From Nicotiana tabacum (lineage: Eukaryota; Streptophyta; Magnoliopsida; Solanales; Solanaceae), in contig NC_134089.1 of the NCBI RefSeq assembly GCF_000715075.1, positions 105,407,157-105,471,156 on the forward strand: a stretch of 64,000 nt of DNA, read 5' to 3'. The notes beneath the pieces were generated by a model, which was not told where the DNA came from, ran no database searches, and worked only from the letters and a program-made list of their open reading frames with translations. Below are positions 11,512 to 23,270 of this stretch, piece by piece; positions within the stretch are counted from its first letter, which is position 1, and each line of letters opens with the position of its first letter. A program made the translations under genes and the position numbers.

Positions 11512-13071
11512 GGCATCAGTTACAACATTACCTTTTCCCGACTTATACTCCAGCGCATAATCAAACTCGGCTAAGAAATCCTTCCACCTAGCCTGCTTTG
11601 GTGTGAGTTTCTTCTGTGTCTAAAAGTAGCTAGTAGCCACATTATCAGTCTTGACCACGAACCTTGACCCGAGCAGATAATGTCTCCATGTACGAAGGCA
11701 ATGCACAATGGCAGTCATTTCCTTCTCTTGTATCGTGTAACGCTGCTCCGTCTCATTTAACTTGCGGCTCTCAAATGCTATGAGATGCTTATCCTGCATC
11801 ATGACACCCTTAATGGCAAAGTCTGAGGCATCTGTGTGCAGCTCAAAAGTCTTGGCAAAGTCAGGTAATGCCAAGACTGGCTCCTCTGTTACAGCTGCCT
11901 TAAGGCATTCAAATGCCTTTTGACAATGCTCCGTCCAAACCCATGGCTTGTTCGTCTTTAGCAACTCAGTCAATGGTGCGGCCTTTGCTGAGTATCCATT
12001 GATGAATCGACGATAGTAGTTAACAAGGCCAAGGAAGGATCTCAACTCAGTTACCTTTATAGGTGCCTCCCACTCCTAGATAGCACATACCTTAGCCTCG
12101 TCCATGCGTAGCTCTCCATTGCTAATGACATGGCCCAAGAAGTGCACCTTTGATTGCTCACATTTCTCTCTCTTGATGTATAGCTCGTTCTCTCGCAAGA
12201 CTTGGAAAACCTTCCTTAAGTGCTCCATGTGCTCCTCCAAGGTGTTGTTGTAGATGACTATGTCGTCTAGGTAGACTACCACGAACTGATCAAGGTAGGG
12301 ACGGAAGATCTTGTTCATAAGGGAGCAAAATGTGGCCGGTGCATTGGTTAAGCCGAAGGGCATCACCAACCACTCAAAGGCTCCATATCTCGTCACACAT
12401 GCTGTCTTTGGCTCATCCCCTTCCGCAATGCGAACCTGGTAGTAGCCCTTTCGAAGATCCACCTTGGTAGAGTACTTGGCTTGCCCAAGTCTATCGAACA
12501 AGTCAGCAATGAGCGGGATCGGGTACTTATTCTTCACGGTGACCTTATTAAGTGCTCGGTAGTCTATGCACAAACGCAACGATCCATCCTTCTTCTTCTG
12601 GAACAATACTTGTGCACCAAAAGGTGCCTTTGATGGGCGAATGTGACCAGCATCCAACAACTCTTTCAATTGTTTCTTGAGCTCCTCCAGCTCGGGCGGT
12701 GCCATACGATATGGGGCAAATGCGGGTGGTTTAGCCCCTGGCTCCAACTCAATCTTATGATCCACCTCTCGCCTAGGCGGCAAGTGCTTAGGCAACTCCT
12801 CGGGCATGACATCTTTGTTCTCCTCAAGCAACTTCTCTATGCAAGGCGGCACTGTCTCTTGAAAATTCTTGTCTTCCTCTAGACTTGCAATGGTTGCCAC
12901 GAACGTGGGCTCCCCCTTCTTGATCCCCTTGACAACCTGCATAGCTGAGAGTTGTGCTTGGATCTATCCGTGTGGCATAGTCACTGTAGGTACCATGCAA
13001 GCTCTTTCTCGCTTCATAACCAAGAGACGTTGGAGGTAGGGGTCGATTAAAGTATGACAATGTCTAAAGAA
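11512..13071 (-). pseudogene. Chromovirus reverse transcriptase and RNase H
   Basis: The RT palm is clear, with [23 protein letters not shown] and the catalytic YLDD box in [13 protein letters not shown]. The RNase H connection ([13 protein letters not shown]) and RNase H ([13 protein letters not shown], then a disrupted region at TSYF) follow. In-frame TAG codons stand at 12964, 12073 and 11617, each most simply explained as a mutated CAG (Gln), because reading continues in the same frame. The link between RT and integrase runs through the RNase H end (LALEYKSGK-like) at 11512-11600. Confidence 0.88.
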
Positions 13072-14735
13072 CTATTGCCCCAGTATGATGTCAAAGATAT
13101 CCATAGCGGTTACGGTAAAGTTTGTCATACCTTTCCAAGTTCCCAATTTGACACCAACTCCATTAGCTACCCCACGAGCATTCTGTATCTCGGCATTCAC
13201 GGTCTTGACGCGAGAGTTGGTTGGAGCAAGCTTCAATTCTAGTCTCTTTGCGGTAGCCTCAGTCACGAAATTATGAGTTGCTCCAGTGTCCACCATTGCA
13301 CGAGCGAGCTTGTTGTTGATGGTGAGATCCACGTACTGATTTCCATTCTCGGTAGGTTGGATAGCTTGCTTCGTGACAACACTACATAATCCTATCATAC
13401 CCAACTGTGTGGTTCCCGGACTCTCTCCTTGTGGCTGCTCCTTCCGCTCACGTACCATGGCACTGAGGCTCTTGAGGTAAGGACAATTCCTGAAGCCATG
13501 TGGCCCTCCGCATATATAGCATACCTTCTTCTCGACCTGTGTCTTCTTATCGGCGTAGCCCTGACGGCCACTCGACTTTTTGAAATCTTGAGTCTTGGAG
13601 TATTGTTGTTGTATCTCCTTGCCTTTGCCACGGTCTCCCCCACCTTTGACATTGTTAATCTTTGACTCCTTGCCATTGCCTTTGTCGTGCTTGTCATGCC
13701 TGAAGTCCATCAATGATTCGACCTCCACTATGGCTTGGTCTATATCAGTGACTTGTCGGCGTTGCAACTCCTGCTTAGCCCAATTTTGCAACCCGTCCAT
13801 GAAGTGGAACAACAAGTCATCATTGGTCAAGTTGGGGATTTGAAGCATAAGGGTAGTGAACTCCTTGACATAGTTACATATGCTCCCTATTTGCTTCAAT
13901 TCCCTAAGCTTGCACCTTGCCTCGTACAAGACATTGTTTGGAAAAAACTGTCGCTTGAACTTCGCTTTGAACTGATCTCATGTGGTAATAGTACATAGAC
14001 CTTTATCCACATCGGCTATCTTCCTTCTCCACCATAGCATGACAGTCTCTGAGAGGTACAATACCGCAGTGTTGATCTTGGCCTTGTCGTCCCTCACTTT
14101 ACCATGCCTGAAGTAGTTCTCCAAGTGCCAAAGGAAGTTTTCCACTTCTTGTGCATCATGAACACCTTTGTACACCGGGGGTTGTGGACCCTCGATCTTG
14201 GCCTCCCTCGTCACCACAACATTGCTGGCTACCTCGGTCACGCCAGCATTGACATGCTCCTCGAGTGACTCTATCTTTGCCTTCATAGCATCGATAGTAC
14301 TCAAAGCCTCCATGAGTCTGCACTCTAAGGTAGTGATGGTTTGCCTTAGTTCCATCTCAAACTGTGTACGTCCCTCCAAGTCATTTCAGATACTCTCAAT
14401 CTCTTCAAGAGTGTTCCCATCAAGAACGTTAAGATGCCTTCCACTTTCCCCAAGCGTTGTCCAAAGATCTCCATGGCATCCATCCCCACGTTCATCTTCA
14501 TCACCCATTCTTTACCGAGCGAGACGTCCTCTGGAAGGACCTCCACTTCATCCTCGCTCGCCTCAATGGCAGATGGTTCTTGGGATGTAAGCCCTTCGTT
14601 TGACACAACCTCAGGTGGCACCTCCTGGCTCTGGTTGGTGGCATTCCTCTTTTTGCTACGGCCGATCTTGCCAGCAACATCCTGGATGACGTTGGCTTGG
14701 GTGTTGGCAGCGTTAATTTCTCTGTCGTTCGCCAT
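13072..14735 (-). pseudogene. Chromovirus gag and protease
   Basis: Gag starts at an ATG near 14735 (MANDREINAANTQAN). A frameshift lies around 14350-14380, after which the gag core (PPVYKGVHDAQEVENFLWHL) follows. A TGA at 13975 stands where TGG (Trp) is expected. The zinc knuckle CYICGGPHGFRNC (CX2CX3HX4C) lies near 13500, and the protease active site MVDTGATHNFV near 13290. The frame ends at a TAG at 13072, after ILGQ. The spacing C-X2-C-X3-H is one shorter than the classical knuckle, but I have seen it as usual in plant chromoviruses. Confidence 0.86.
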
Positions 14736-14747
14736 TCCCTTAGTTGA

Positions 14748-14874
14748 AGGAAATGTCCATACCTCTCTAGAATCTTCTCACAAATGCTAGCCTTCTTCTT
14801 ATGTAAGCTTCCACATGGCATTAATATATGCCAAATAGCGCCTATGTGGCATGATGACATGGCGGGTCATCACA
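14748..14874 (-). repeat. Truncated 5' LTR of the chromovirus
   Basis: Matches the first ~127 bp of the complete LTR (9848-9974) with a few mismatches, beginning TGTGATGACCCGCC at 14874. At 14747 it joins directly to the untranslated leader of gag (TTCAACTAAGGGA before the ATG). The rest of the LTR, including the TATA box, R, U5 and the primer binding site, is missing here. Confidence 0.85.
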
Positions 14875-15757
14875 CTTTACTCCAAAACCTTTTTATATGA
14901 TTATTATCTCACAATCACTGTATTTTAAAATTATGGTAATTTTCTAGTTCTTGATAATCAAATTAGTAAGAACCGATAAACAATTTGAGCAGACAAAATG
15001 TCGATTTTTTAAAGAAAAGAAAGATGGTTTAAAATATCACGTTCGGAATGGGGCAAATTAGTATTCCCCTCCTCACCTTGGTCCTGTAGCTAATCTCATT
15101 ACCGAATTTGAGCCTTTCACTTGCGATAAAACACTGATGGCCTCAATTTTCCCGATCGAAATGACGACAAACCATGCGTTTATTTTGCATTTTCATCATC
15201 GTTATCAATCTTCCAAAAAGCTCATATACTCTTTTTAGCAGTCACTACATAATCATGTGATACTTTCATTCATGGCATGAAAGAAAAAAGTGTTATGGGA
15301 GGGGATTCTCAAATTTAATTTATTAATACTATCTCAAGTTTCCGTCATCCTACACACTCTTTTACTGTTACAGAGAATCGCGCCAACTTAGCTTCTATGG
15401 TTAAATGAAGCAAAGGACAGAAATCCCAAGTAGATCTAGCTTATTTGTTTTATAGATTTCATCAATTTTTGGTTTGGAAGCCATCATCCCTACCCAATTT
15501 GCTCATTTGTTTGCTTAATGCACTTACCCACAAAACAGTAAGGTAAACTGCAAAATGGGAGAAGACAAACTAATTCATTCGTTACGCTACAGGTTTTAAT
15601 TCTTTTAAGAGAAAATTTTATACGATCATATGTCAAAGCCATCAAATTTCATAATGTCCAAAAGAAATAAAAGATTACTTTTCGCTATTGCCATCAAACA
15701 TGGGGAAAAAGAGAGAGTTTCTCTCCGTTTATGTGCATAAAACAGCATCTGAAATTG
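14875..15757. other. Spacer and 3' UTR of the DUF761 gene
   Basis: AT-rich, no gene seen. The part nearest 15757 probably holds the 3' UTR of the minus-strand gene. Confidence 0.5.
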
Positions 15758-18035
15758 TTAATGTGCGCCTCGATTGATCATCTCGGTATACTGTTGCAAC
15801 GACTGCTGCCTCTGCAACCTCATATCCTCATTAAACTTCTTAATAAAAGCTTCAACTCGCCTGTTGAGCTCGTCCTGACTCAGCGATGGTTCTTTCTTGA
15901 GTTTCCCTGAACCAGGTGACCCAGTCAGCAGCGGCGAGTTGCCGGTGTTACGATCCTTGAACGTCTCGCATTTCTTCATCTTCTGCTGTGGTGGGTTGTT
16001 GCGACCACCGTGTGTCTCCCACGTGTCAGATTTTCTCAAGTGCCTCGTCAACGGCATTGCTCGCCCTTCTGTTATTGTCTTCCACGTACTCTCCAGCGTG
16101 TCCTGCCGTTTAGGCTTTGATACTTTCAGTGTCTTCTTTCCACCTGTATCAGCAGAATTTGAGTTTATTTAGTATATTACTAGCGATATCAAAAAATATT
16201 AGTCAAGTAAATTATGATTTAACTATATCTAATTTTTTTGATAAGTATTACACTTTGGTATTGTTGCACAAATAACCGGCCAGATTCAATGCTTAATTTT
16301 TCTAGTCGATATACATATATTATACATAAATATACATGAATTATGCATATATGTTACTTCCTTCGGTTCATAATAAGTGATAAATTTGCTTTGGGCACAC
16401 CCATTAAGGAAATACTAAATTCTAGATGAAAATAGTTAGTATGACTAAACTACCCTCCATTAAATGTTGTACCATAGTTATAGTAAGCACTTCTCTTCTC
16501 AAATGTGAGGAGTAAATGACTTTTTATGGATACGTACATAAGGGTAATTTTGAAAAAAAAAATAAATTTTTTCTTGATCATATAAATAGACACTTATTTT
16601 GGACCAAAATAAAAAATCAAATTGGTCACTTATTATTGACCGGAGAGAGTATATATTAATTGGCTATTTGATTTAGCCATTAATTTACTAGCACATATTA
16701 AATTATACTAATAACATAAAAGCATATTATTAATGCATATAACTTAAATCCATTTATTTTTAACGGCTAACAAAGCATGGGTTATGGATGAGAAAGCACA
16801 AAAATGGATATACATGACTATTTTTGGGCTTATCGTATGGAAGTGTGAGCCGTGAGGTTGCAAAATAAGTTTTGCGATTTTTAAGTCATGTGTTTGTCGT
16901 TTTCCTTTAGTTTCTAAGGGATAATTTTCGACTTTACGGAGACCAAATCCCGTAATCCATTTTGAACTGTTACTTAAGTCAGCTCAGATTTTGCTAATAA
17001 GCTGCTCAATGGGCCATCAAGTAAAAAGCGTAAACTAATTAGGAATCTTACAAGTACATTTAAATTTAAAAAAGTGCTTTGGATAAGGGCCACTAGTTTC
17101 TAAAATCTGACAAAGGACCTAATAATACACTAGCCGCCCAACTACAACGGTAACAATTTGAACCACAAGTTACCGTTATCGACTGATTTCGCCGGAGATG
17201 TAAAGCGCACAACAATTAAGGACTTATTCAGAACCTAATCACTGTTCCGACCAGCTTAGTTGTTAGTGTGCCTGAATTAACTTACACACACAGAGAGACA
17301 TATACGTTGAAAAAAAATGAGGAATTTGAATTTACCTTCGGGACTGGATTTGACATTTTTCCGGTGACTAAATCTGGCAGAAGCTGGAGGTTTCTCGGCC
17401 GAAAATCCTGAAACAACGGAATAATCTAAAGAGTCCTGTCTCATCACCGGCGCCCGAGTGGATTTCGAGATCACGACCTCGTCTCCGTGAGCAACAAAAG
17501 CATTCACGTTGAACGATGTCTCTTTCTCCGATACACGTGCATCCACTTGAGCGTACGGATTAAAAACTTCCGGAACTTTCTCGACCTTTGCATCGTAAAC
17601 ACCAGCAGTAGGATACTCGTAAACCATCGGCCTCGCCTCCACCGCCTGATTCTTCAAGACGGCGCCGTTCAGGTCATGAAGGACCGGAGAGTAGTAGTCT
17701 GTGGACGGCCTTACATCCTTAATCGGGTGAAACTGGGTCAAATTCTCTGGCGAAACGGCCGCCAGCGCCGGAGATGAGTTCTCATCGAGCTTGTTCTGCA
17801 ACTTGGAAGAGGCAACAATTGTGATGATAATGCAGTTGATGACGAGGTATAGGTACGGAGGTTTAAGCCAGGAAACGACGCCGTTCCAAATAGACGGAAC
17901 TTCACTGACGGCGAAGTCAGTGACAGCTGGAGCAGAGAGCTTTAACATAATAGCAGCAGATAAAACGGTAGTCGAAATCAGGAAAATTTTGAGGGATAAC
18001 ATGGAGTTAGTTGAACTTTGAAACAACATAGCCAT
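15758..18035 (-). CDS. DUF4408/DUF761 membrane protein, function unknown
   Basis: Two exons on the minus strand: 17336-18035 (ATG at 18035) and 15758-16143, joined through a GT-AG intron that restores frame inside a Gly codon; 361 aa. Two hydrophobic segments near residues 13-34 and 58-80 form the DUF4408-type membrane anchor. A long polar middle follows. The second exon has the conserved block DTLESTWKTITEGR with PLTRHLRKSDTWE (about 248-280). A DUF761 motif, RRVEAFIKKFNEDMRLQ, lies near the C terminus (about 327-345). Such proteins are plant-specific and known from cotton fibre and stress expression surveys; no biochemical role is established. A frame extends 13 codons upstream to a GTG, but the ATG at 18035 is the sensible start. 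TATA box at 18158-18167. Confidence 0.9.
16357..16649. mobile_element. Stowaway-like MITE in the DUF761 gene intron
   Basis: About 293 bp, flanked by TA on both sides (16355-16356 and 16650-16651). The ends are inverted: left CTTCCTTCGGTTCATAATAA, right (reverse complement) CTCTCTCCGGTCAATAATAA. The CTCCCTCCGTTC-type terminus and the TA target fit Tc1/mariner-derived Stowaway elements. No coding frame. Confidence 0.82.
16650..17335 (-). other. Rest of the DUF761 gene intron
   Basis: AT-rich intron sequence without a recognised feature. The donor GTAAATTC is at 17335 and the acceptor after GATACAG at 16144. Confidence 0.6.
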
Positions 18036-18157
18036 GTTTCTTTCGCCGCCGGCTAGCTCCGACCGGTGTTTCACGTTTGCTTATGATTTGGGGAAGAGCC
18101 AAATGAGAATGAAGAGTTACGCTAAGCAACTTTAGAATATGTAGAGGCGAACCGTTA

Positions 18158-18167
18158 CTTATATATA
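18158..18167 (-). promoter_or_regulatory. TATA box of the DUF761 gene
   Basis: TATATATAAG on the minus strand, 120-130 bases before the ATG at 18035, which leaves a 5' leader of about 90 bases. Confidence 0.6.
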
Positions 18168-18194
18168 CTGATTTTTTCTTTTCTTTTTCAGTTT

Positions 18195-18583
18195 TTATAA
18201 CATGTTTCGCTAAGTTTATTTTTGGGCAAAATAATTTTTTTTTTACCAAAAGTACTTTTGGCGTCAATTTGAGGTGTTTGACCAAGCTTTTCGAAGAAAA
18301 AAAGTATTTTTGAGGAGAAGCAGAAGCAGTTTTGGAGAAGTAGAAAAAAGTAGTTTCTTTCCAAAAATACTTTTTTTGAGAAACACTTTTGAGAAAAATA
18401 CACTTAGAAGCAATTTTTTAAAGCTTGGTCAAATACTAAGTGCTGCTCAGAAGTGTTTTTCAAATTAATTAGTCAAACATAAATTATTTCTCGCCAAAAG
18501 TACTTTTGAGAAAAACACTTTTAAAAAAAAGTACCTCTCAAAATAAGTTTGATTTTTGCAGCTTGATCAAACGGGCTATTAGA
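18195..18583. repeat. Low-complexity palindromic repeat, probable MITE
   Basis: Several copies of the palindrome CAAAAGTACTTTTG (near 18247 and 18493) and of AAAAACACTTTTGAGAAAA occur in both orientations. The words TTTGACCAAGCTTT (18280) and AAGCTTGGTCAAA (18421) are inverted copies, and TTGATCAAACGGGC ends it. This kind of repeat is common beside solanaceous genes. Borders are approximate; it lies about 30 bp upstream of the DUF761 gene TATA box. Confidence 0.55.
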
Positions 18584-20444
18584 CTGTGACACTGTGGAAT
18601 TTGCTAAGAAAAAATGACAACTCATTTCGAGCTATACTTTTAAGGTGTTAAGGTGTAATCTGTAAAACAAAGTAAGTATAATTAGTTACATCTAATTTAA
18701 TTATTTTTTATTTAATTTAATTTAAACATATTAACAGTATAAAAAATTTAATTAAGTAGGAGCCGATAACTTGAAAAAATAAAGTTTAATATTTTTGAAT
18801 ATAAATCTATTTACTATTTGAGGGAAATATATATATATATATATATATGCTAGTCAAATCATTTTTTCATAGGCTAATAAATGTATTGCTCCTGTTAAGC
18901 TTTTAATAGAATAATAATAACAATTCATGGATGAAAAGCATTTGTCCCATAATCAAATGTAAATAATTACGTTCTTTATCGATTTTAGATTATAAATACC
19001 AGTGGGGATGATTACTTATGTATCACTCCATTAGTCAACATGCTAAGGCACAGAATAGAAGATAGGTAAAAACTTTTTCACTCCCCATGTATATATCAAT
19101 CTAATGAATACTTGATATAATTTATATATATAATTTTGTTTCTACCCACGATAATTTAAACTCTTTTCAAGTAAAATGCATGTCCGAATATTAGGGGTAT
19201 ACATGGACCGGATTGGTTCGATTTTTATCAAAACCATATATAGAGTTTGGTCGATGTTAAAACTCCTCCTAGGAAATTAAGCTCCTGTTCTGCCATAAAT
19301 TTTGGGAGCTTTTTTCAATTTTTGTTTTTAAATATCTCTTTATTTATAAATTTTTAGAAATCCGAAAAATTGCTCTGGATTAGTTATCGAAGTTTTTTAC
19401 CCACAAAAATTTAAACTCTTTTCAAGTAAAATGCATATCCAAATACAATTTCAACTTTCAAAAATTATTTTTCATTTCATCTTCAAAAAATCATTTTTCC
19501 AAGTTTCAACCAAATTTATCATTTATGTCCATATGCTAGCTAAGTATCGCATCCAAAGTAAAATTCTATCAGTCTCTAGACATGGTCATAAGCCAACAAT
19601 AGTTTAACAAATAAATGATTCCAATTAGAAGAGAAAATTTGTAATTTAATTATGTGAAATCTCAACCAGCCAATCCGATCGGCATGTAAGGTGGGCATTT
19701 AATAGTGTGGAGAATTCAACAAGTTTCATTGGAAGTACATGGGGATTAGTTGGACAGTTTGCTTCAAGAATTTGACTAGAGAAATAAATAACAGTGCCTA
19801 AACTGACTTAGATGTAGTCTGAAGAGGAGGATTATTAAACTTAGAAAAATAAAATATATAATTCAACACGAGCTAACGTTGGATCCGGGAACGGGAAGTG
19901 TTTACCAAATGAGTCGCTGTGCCAACCGACCATACTTGAGCATGTCCTATTCGAGATTTAAAAAACACATATTTACGAGTTAAATCTTAAATTTTGAGCT
20001 GAGTAATATCATACTGCTTATTTTTTATATGAATTTAGGTTATATATATCGCCGTATAAAAATATTTACATTATCAAGTTATATTTATCGATTATAATAT
20101 ATATTTATTTTAATATATCATTTATTTTATTTTTAAGATTATATATTTCACATTTTAAAGAAACTTCTCTATAAATAATTTTTGATAGTGTAAAATAATT
20201 CTTACATCGACGTTTTATATACCTTAAATCACTTTTGTACCAATAGATATGTACTCCATTGTTTTTAAAATGCAATGGATGCGTTGACACTTTCTGCCGA
20301 AAATGTTCATCTGCCGTACGCATATTGATGGTATATTGTCATGCAGCTGAAAATCAGGTGTAGACGTGTTTATAAACTAATTTTCATATGATTATGCAGC
20401 TGGAAAACTAGTCCAGACGTGTTTATTAACTAATTATATACAAA
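18584..20444. other. Spacer, AT-rich, no gene seen
   Basis: Very AT-rich. It contains an (AT)n run at 18827-18848 and a lone MITE-like terminus AGGGGTATACATGGACCGG near 19192. Two imperfect copies of AGTAAAATGCATGTCC / AGTAAAATGCATATCC lie near 19170 and 19424. No coding sequence recognised. Confidence 0.55.
18827..18848. repeat. (AT)n microsatellite
   Basis: Eleven uninterrupted AT dinucleotides. Confidence 0.9.
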
Positions 20445-20998
20445 TGTATTGGGAAAAATTGCATTTATATATGCAAGTGACATGTTGAGACACGTGGACT
20501 GATCAAATAGTCAAAGAATTATAATTAGTCAAGAGGCACGGACAGCAATAGAAACAAGCAAAGACAAAGAAAGAGGCACGAGAGGACATTCGAAGGATTC
20601 AGCGCCCGTACCTATTTAAATCATTTATCAAAAGGAATGGATCTGACCATAATAAAGAGCGCAGATATGGATTCGACAGACATTAAATACTGGATACGTT
20701 AGAGAATTTGTATTGATTACAATGATTGTGTAACATAGTATTCAATATCTTTAATTATTCATAATAGCCTCATTATGATTTGGGGAAACCGCATATCTTC
20801 AAGATACCTATAAAAGGGAGGTATCTGATTACTTGTAAACACAAGACACAATTGGAATATACTTTGATTTACTTGTTTTTCTCCTGATTACACTCTGATT
20901 ACTATAAATTACTTTCTTCTACATATTCTTTTGATTATCAATAACCCGCGTTCTTCTAAATTCTAGCTTTGACTGAAATTCTATTTTTTGGTTAAACA
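20445..20998 (+). repeat. 5' LTR of the Tat element, 554 bp
   Basis: Begins TGTATTGGGAAAAATTGC and ends GGTTAAACA. A TATAAAAGG box lies at 20809-20817, with CTCCTGATTACACTC downstream. Partner at 48599-49153. Confidence 0.93.
20809..20817 (+). promoter_or_regulatory. TATA box of the Tat 5' LTR
   Basis: TATAAAAGG; the 3' LTR keeps it as TATAAAAGA at 48964-48972. Confidence 0.65.
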
Positions 20999-21000
20999 AA

Positions 21001-21018
21001 TTGGTTCTGTTACCGGAA
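21001..21018 (+). other. Candidate primer binding site of the Tat element
   Basis: TTGGTTCTGTTACCGGAA begins two bases after the LTR end, the position of a primer binding site. I cannot say from memory which tRNA it matches. Confidence 0.4.
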
Positions 21019-21067
21019 ATCTGATAATCTATTTTCTTTTCACTTGACCTTCCTTGTTACATCAATT

Positions 21068-22693
21068 ATGTCGAATAACAATGACAACGCCCCAGGAAAC
21101 CAAGAGAACCAACAAAGTCAGGGAGGCCCACAGAATATTAACATTCAAGTTCCAACTCCGCAGGACTCTCCACGGCAATCTCGTGAGGGTACTCCTGATG
21201 GATCTCAAATAAACGAGTATGTTCAATTTGAAAATGCTGAAGCTGTTGATGAAGCTTTGCAGAAATTAATTACTGCTCAGGTCAACAAAGCTGTTGAGGC
21301 GCTTGTTAACCAGTTACCTGTTGCAACACCCACACCTTCTCCAAATAATAACACTATAGAAAACCCTCGTTCCGGGCTTGTTAACTCAGGCGGCGGTGGA
21401 ACTCCCAGTAAACCATAGGAGAGAGAACCAGGTAATGTAATTAATTCTGATTTACAAAATTTAGTACTAATCTTGCAGAGACAGCTCAAGGAGCAAAGTG
21501 AACGCATAGAGCAGATACCCGGGGTGCCGCCCATAATCAAAGGGGTAGACATGGACAGATATTCGCAATAACCCTGAAAGCCAAGTGCTGCCCCACTCCC
21601 AATTCCAACAAAGTTCAAAATGCCTGATATTCCAAAGTATGATGGAACAACAAACCCATGAGACCACGTGACTGCATTCACAACGGGCGTAAAAGGCAAT
21701 GATTTGACTAAGCAGGAGATCGAATCGGTATTAGTCAAGAAATTTGGTGAAACACTCACCAAAGGAGCACTAACTTGGTATTCCCTTTTACCTGAAAATT
21801 CTATAAACTCTTTTACTGAGCTTGCAGATTCTTTCATCAAAGCACACTCGGGAGCCCAAAAAGTGTAAAAAAGAATGGAGGATATTTTCAAAATTAAGCA
21901 AGGAGATTCAGAATTGCTTAGAGAATTCGTGGACAGATTTCAATGCGAAAGAATGACATTGCCGCGTGTACCTGATAACTGGGCAGCTATAGAATTCACA
22001 AGCAATTTGAATGAAAAAATCTCGGAAGCTACGAGAAGACTCAAGGAAAGCCTTCGAGAATTCCCAACTACAACGTGGAATGATATTTATAAAAGGTATA
22101 GTACGAAGTTGAAGATTGAGGAAGATACTGTTCCCCGATCTAAAAAAGAAGAAAGTATACATTTAAGACGTGCAGAGAACGAAAAAAGATCCGGTAAAAA
22201 CAGGTATGAGCCCTATATGGGACCTGCGGGAAAGACTCGCGATCAAAACAGGATAATCAAAGGCATGATCACAGATCAAGAAACAAAGAATCAGGTTCTT
22301 CATCAAGATTTAGGAACGAGCGAAACAACTATGAGTCACGGGATAATGATAGAAATTTAAAACCGAGATTCGGAGGTTACAACTTCAACGTCAGCACCTC
22401 CGAGCTCGTAGCTATTTTGAAAAACATGGGAGATAAGGTTCGATGGCCAAAGGAAGTGAGATCGAATCCAAACAGGCGCAACCCTGACCATTGGTGCGAG
22501 TTCCATAATGATCACGTGCATAAAACAACATATTGCAGATTTTTACAAAGTGAAGTTGATCATTTATTAAAACAAGGATATCTTACTGAGTTGTTCAGCG
22601 AGAAAGGCAAGCAAGCATACATGAAGAACATGCAGGAGCCTCCAAAACCACCTTCTCCCAAAAGAACTATTAACATTATAAGTGTGGGTGAAG
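21068..22693 (+). pseudogene. Tat gag
   Basis: Starts at an ATG (MSNNNDNAPGNQENQQ), with an acidic Gln-rich N terminus. The Retrotrans_gag core (FKMPDIPKYDGTTNP, then FTELADSFIKAHSGAQKV and LLREFVDRFQCERM) follows. A CHHC zinc knuckle lies around WCEFHNDHVHKTTYC near 22500, and HLLKQGYLTELFS after it. In-frame stops at 21416 (TAG), 21569 (TAA), 21659 (TGA) and 21866 (TAA) interrupt one continuous frame, then a frameshift lies near 22340. Three of the four stops fit Gln or Trp codons changed by C-to-T or G-to-A. Confidence 0.85.
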
Positions 22694-23270
22694 AATCAAT
22701 GGTGTGTCATATACTATAGCTAACAATACTTCCAAAGTAACTATTACCCAAGGGAAACGGGTGCGGCATGTTCTAGAAGAAGGCAATATTACATTCAATG
22801 ATGCAGATACAGATGGCATATTAATCCTTCATAACGATGCACTGGTAATATCTTTAATTGTGTATGATACTAATGTGAAACGAGTTTTGATTGATCCAGG
22901 TAGTTCCGTGAAAATTATTTTGCTAAGGTGCTACGTGAGATGCAAGCTGAAGATGGAGTAATACCAAAGACGCATACTCTATCTGGATTTGATAATTCCA
23001 GTGTCGTCACAAAAGGAGAGGTAACACTCACCACTTTTGCTGAAGGGGTCGTCAAAGATACAAAGTTCCAGGTAGTAGACATGGAGATGGCTTACAACAT
23101 GATTCTGGGGAGACCATGGATCCATGAAATGGATGCTTTTACTTCAACCTTGCATCAAGTTATCAAATTTCCATCACCATATGGAATTTGTCAAATTCGC
23201 GGAGATCAACATACGTCCAGGGCTATTAACTCCGTTGCAGATATAAGAGCGAGAAGTGGAGGCAAATAGC
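22694..23270 (+). pseudogene. Tat aspartic protease region
   Basis: The VKRVLIDPGSSVKI box is the Tat form of the protease active site, with Pro where DTGSS is usual. ILGRPWIHEM (the second conserved block) lies near 23104. Two frameshifts, around 22700 and 22935, break the frame. Confidence 0.8.

Larger units (their letters stand above)
9411..14874 (-). mobile_element. Ty3/Gypsy chromovirus with rearranged ends
   Basis: On the minus strand the order is: first ~127 bp of an LTR (14748-14874), gag, protease, RT, RNase H, integrase and chromodomain, polypurine tract, full LTR (9473-9974), then a primer binding site plus the first codons of gag again (9411-9468). The chromodomain at the end of pol places it among chromoviruses; I cannot assign the clade with certainty. 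The coding frame is one continuous frame from about 14379 to 9970, broken by five in-frame stops and one frameshift in gag. No 5-bp target duplication is visible at the outer ends, consistent with the odd structure. Confidence 0.92.

Noticed and set aside
10596..13276. Several plus-strand frames over the chromovirus
   Set aside because: Shadows of the minus-strand pol frame; no domain.
9406..14879. 5-bp target duplication for the chromovirus
   Set aside because: The outer flanks (TTCTC and CTTTA) do not match; the ends are rearranged.
18036..18074. Upstream extension of the DUF761 protein
   Set aside because: The extended start would be GTG; the first ATG is at 18035.
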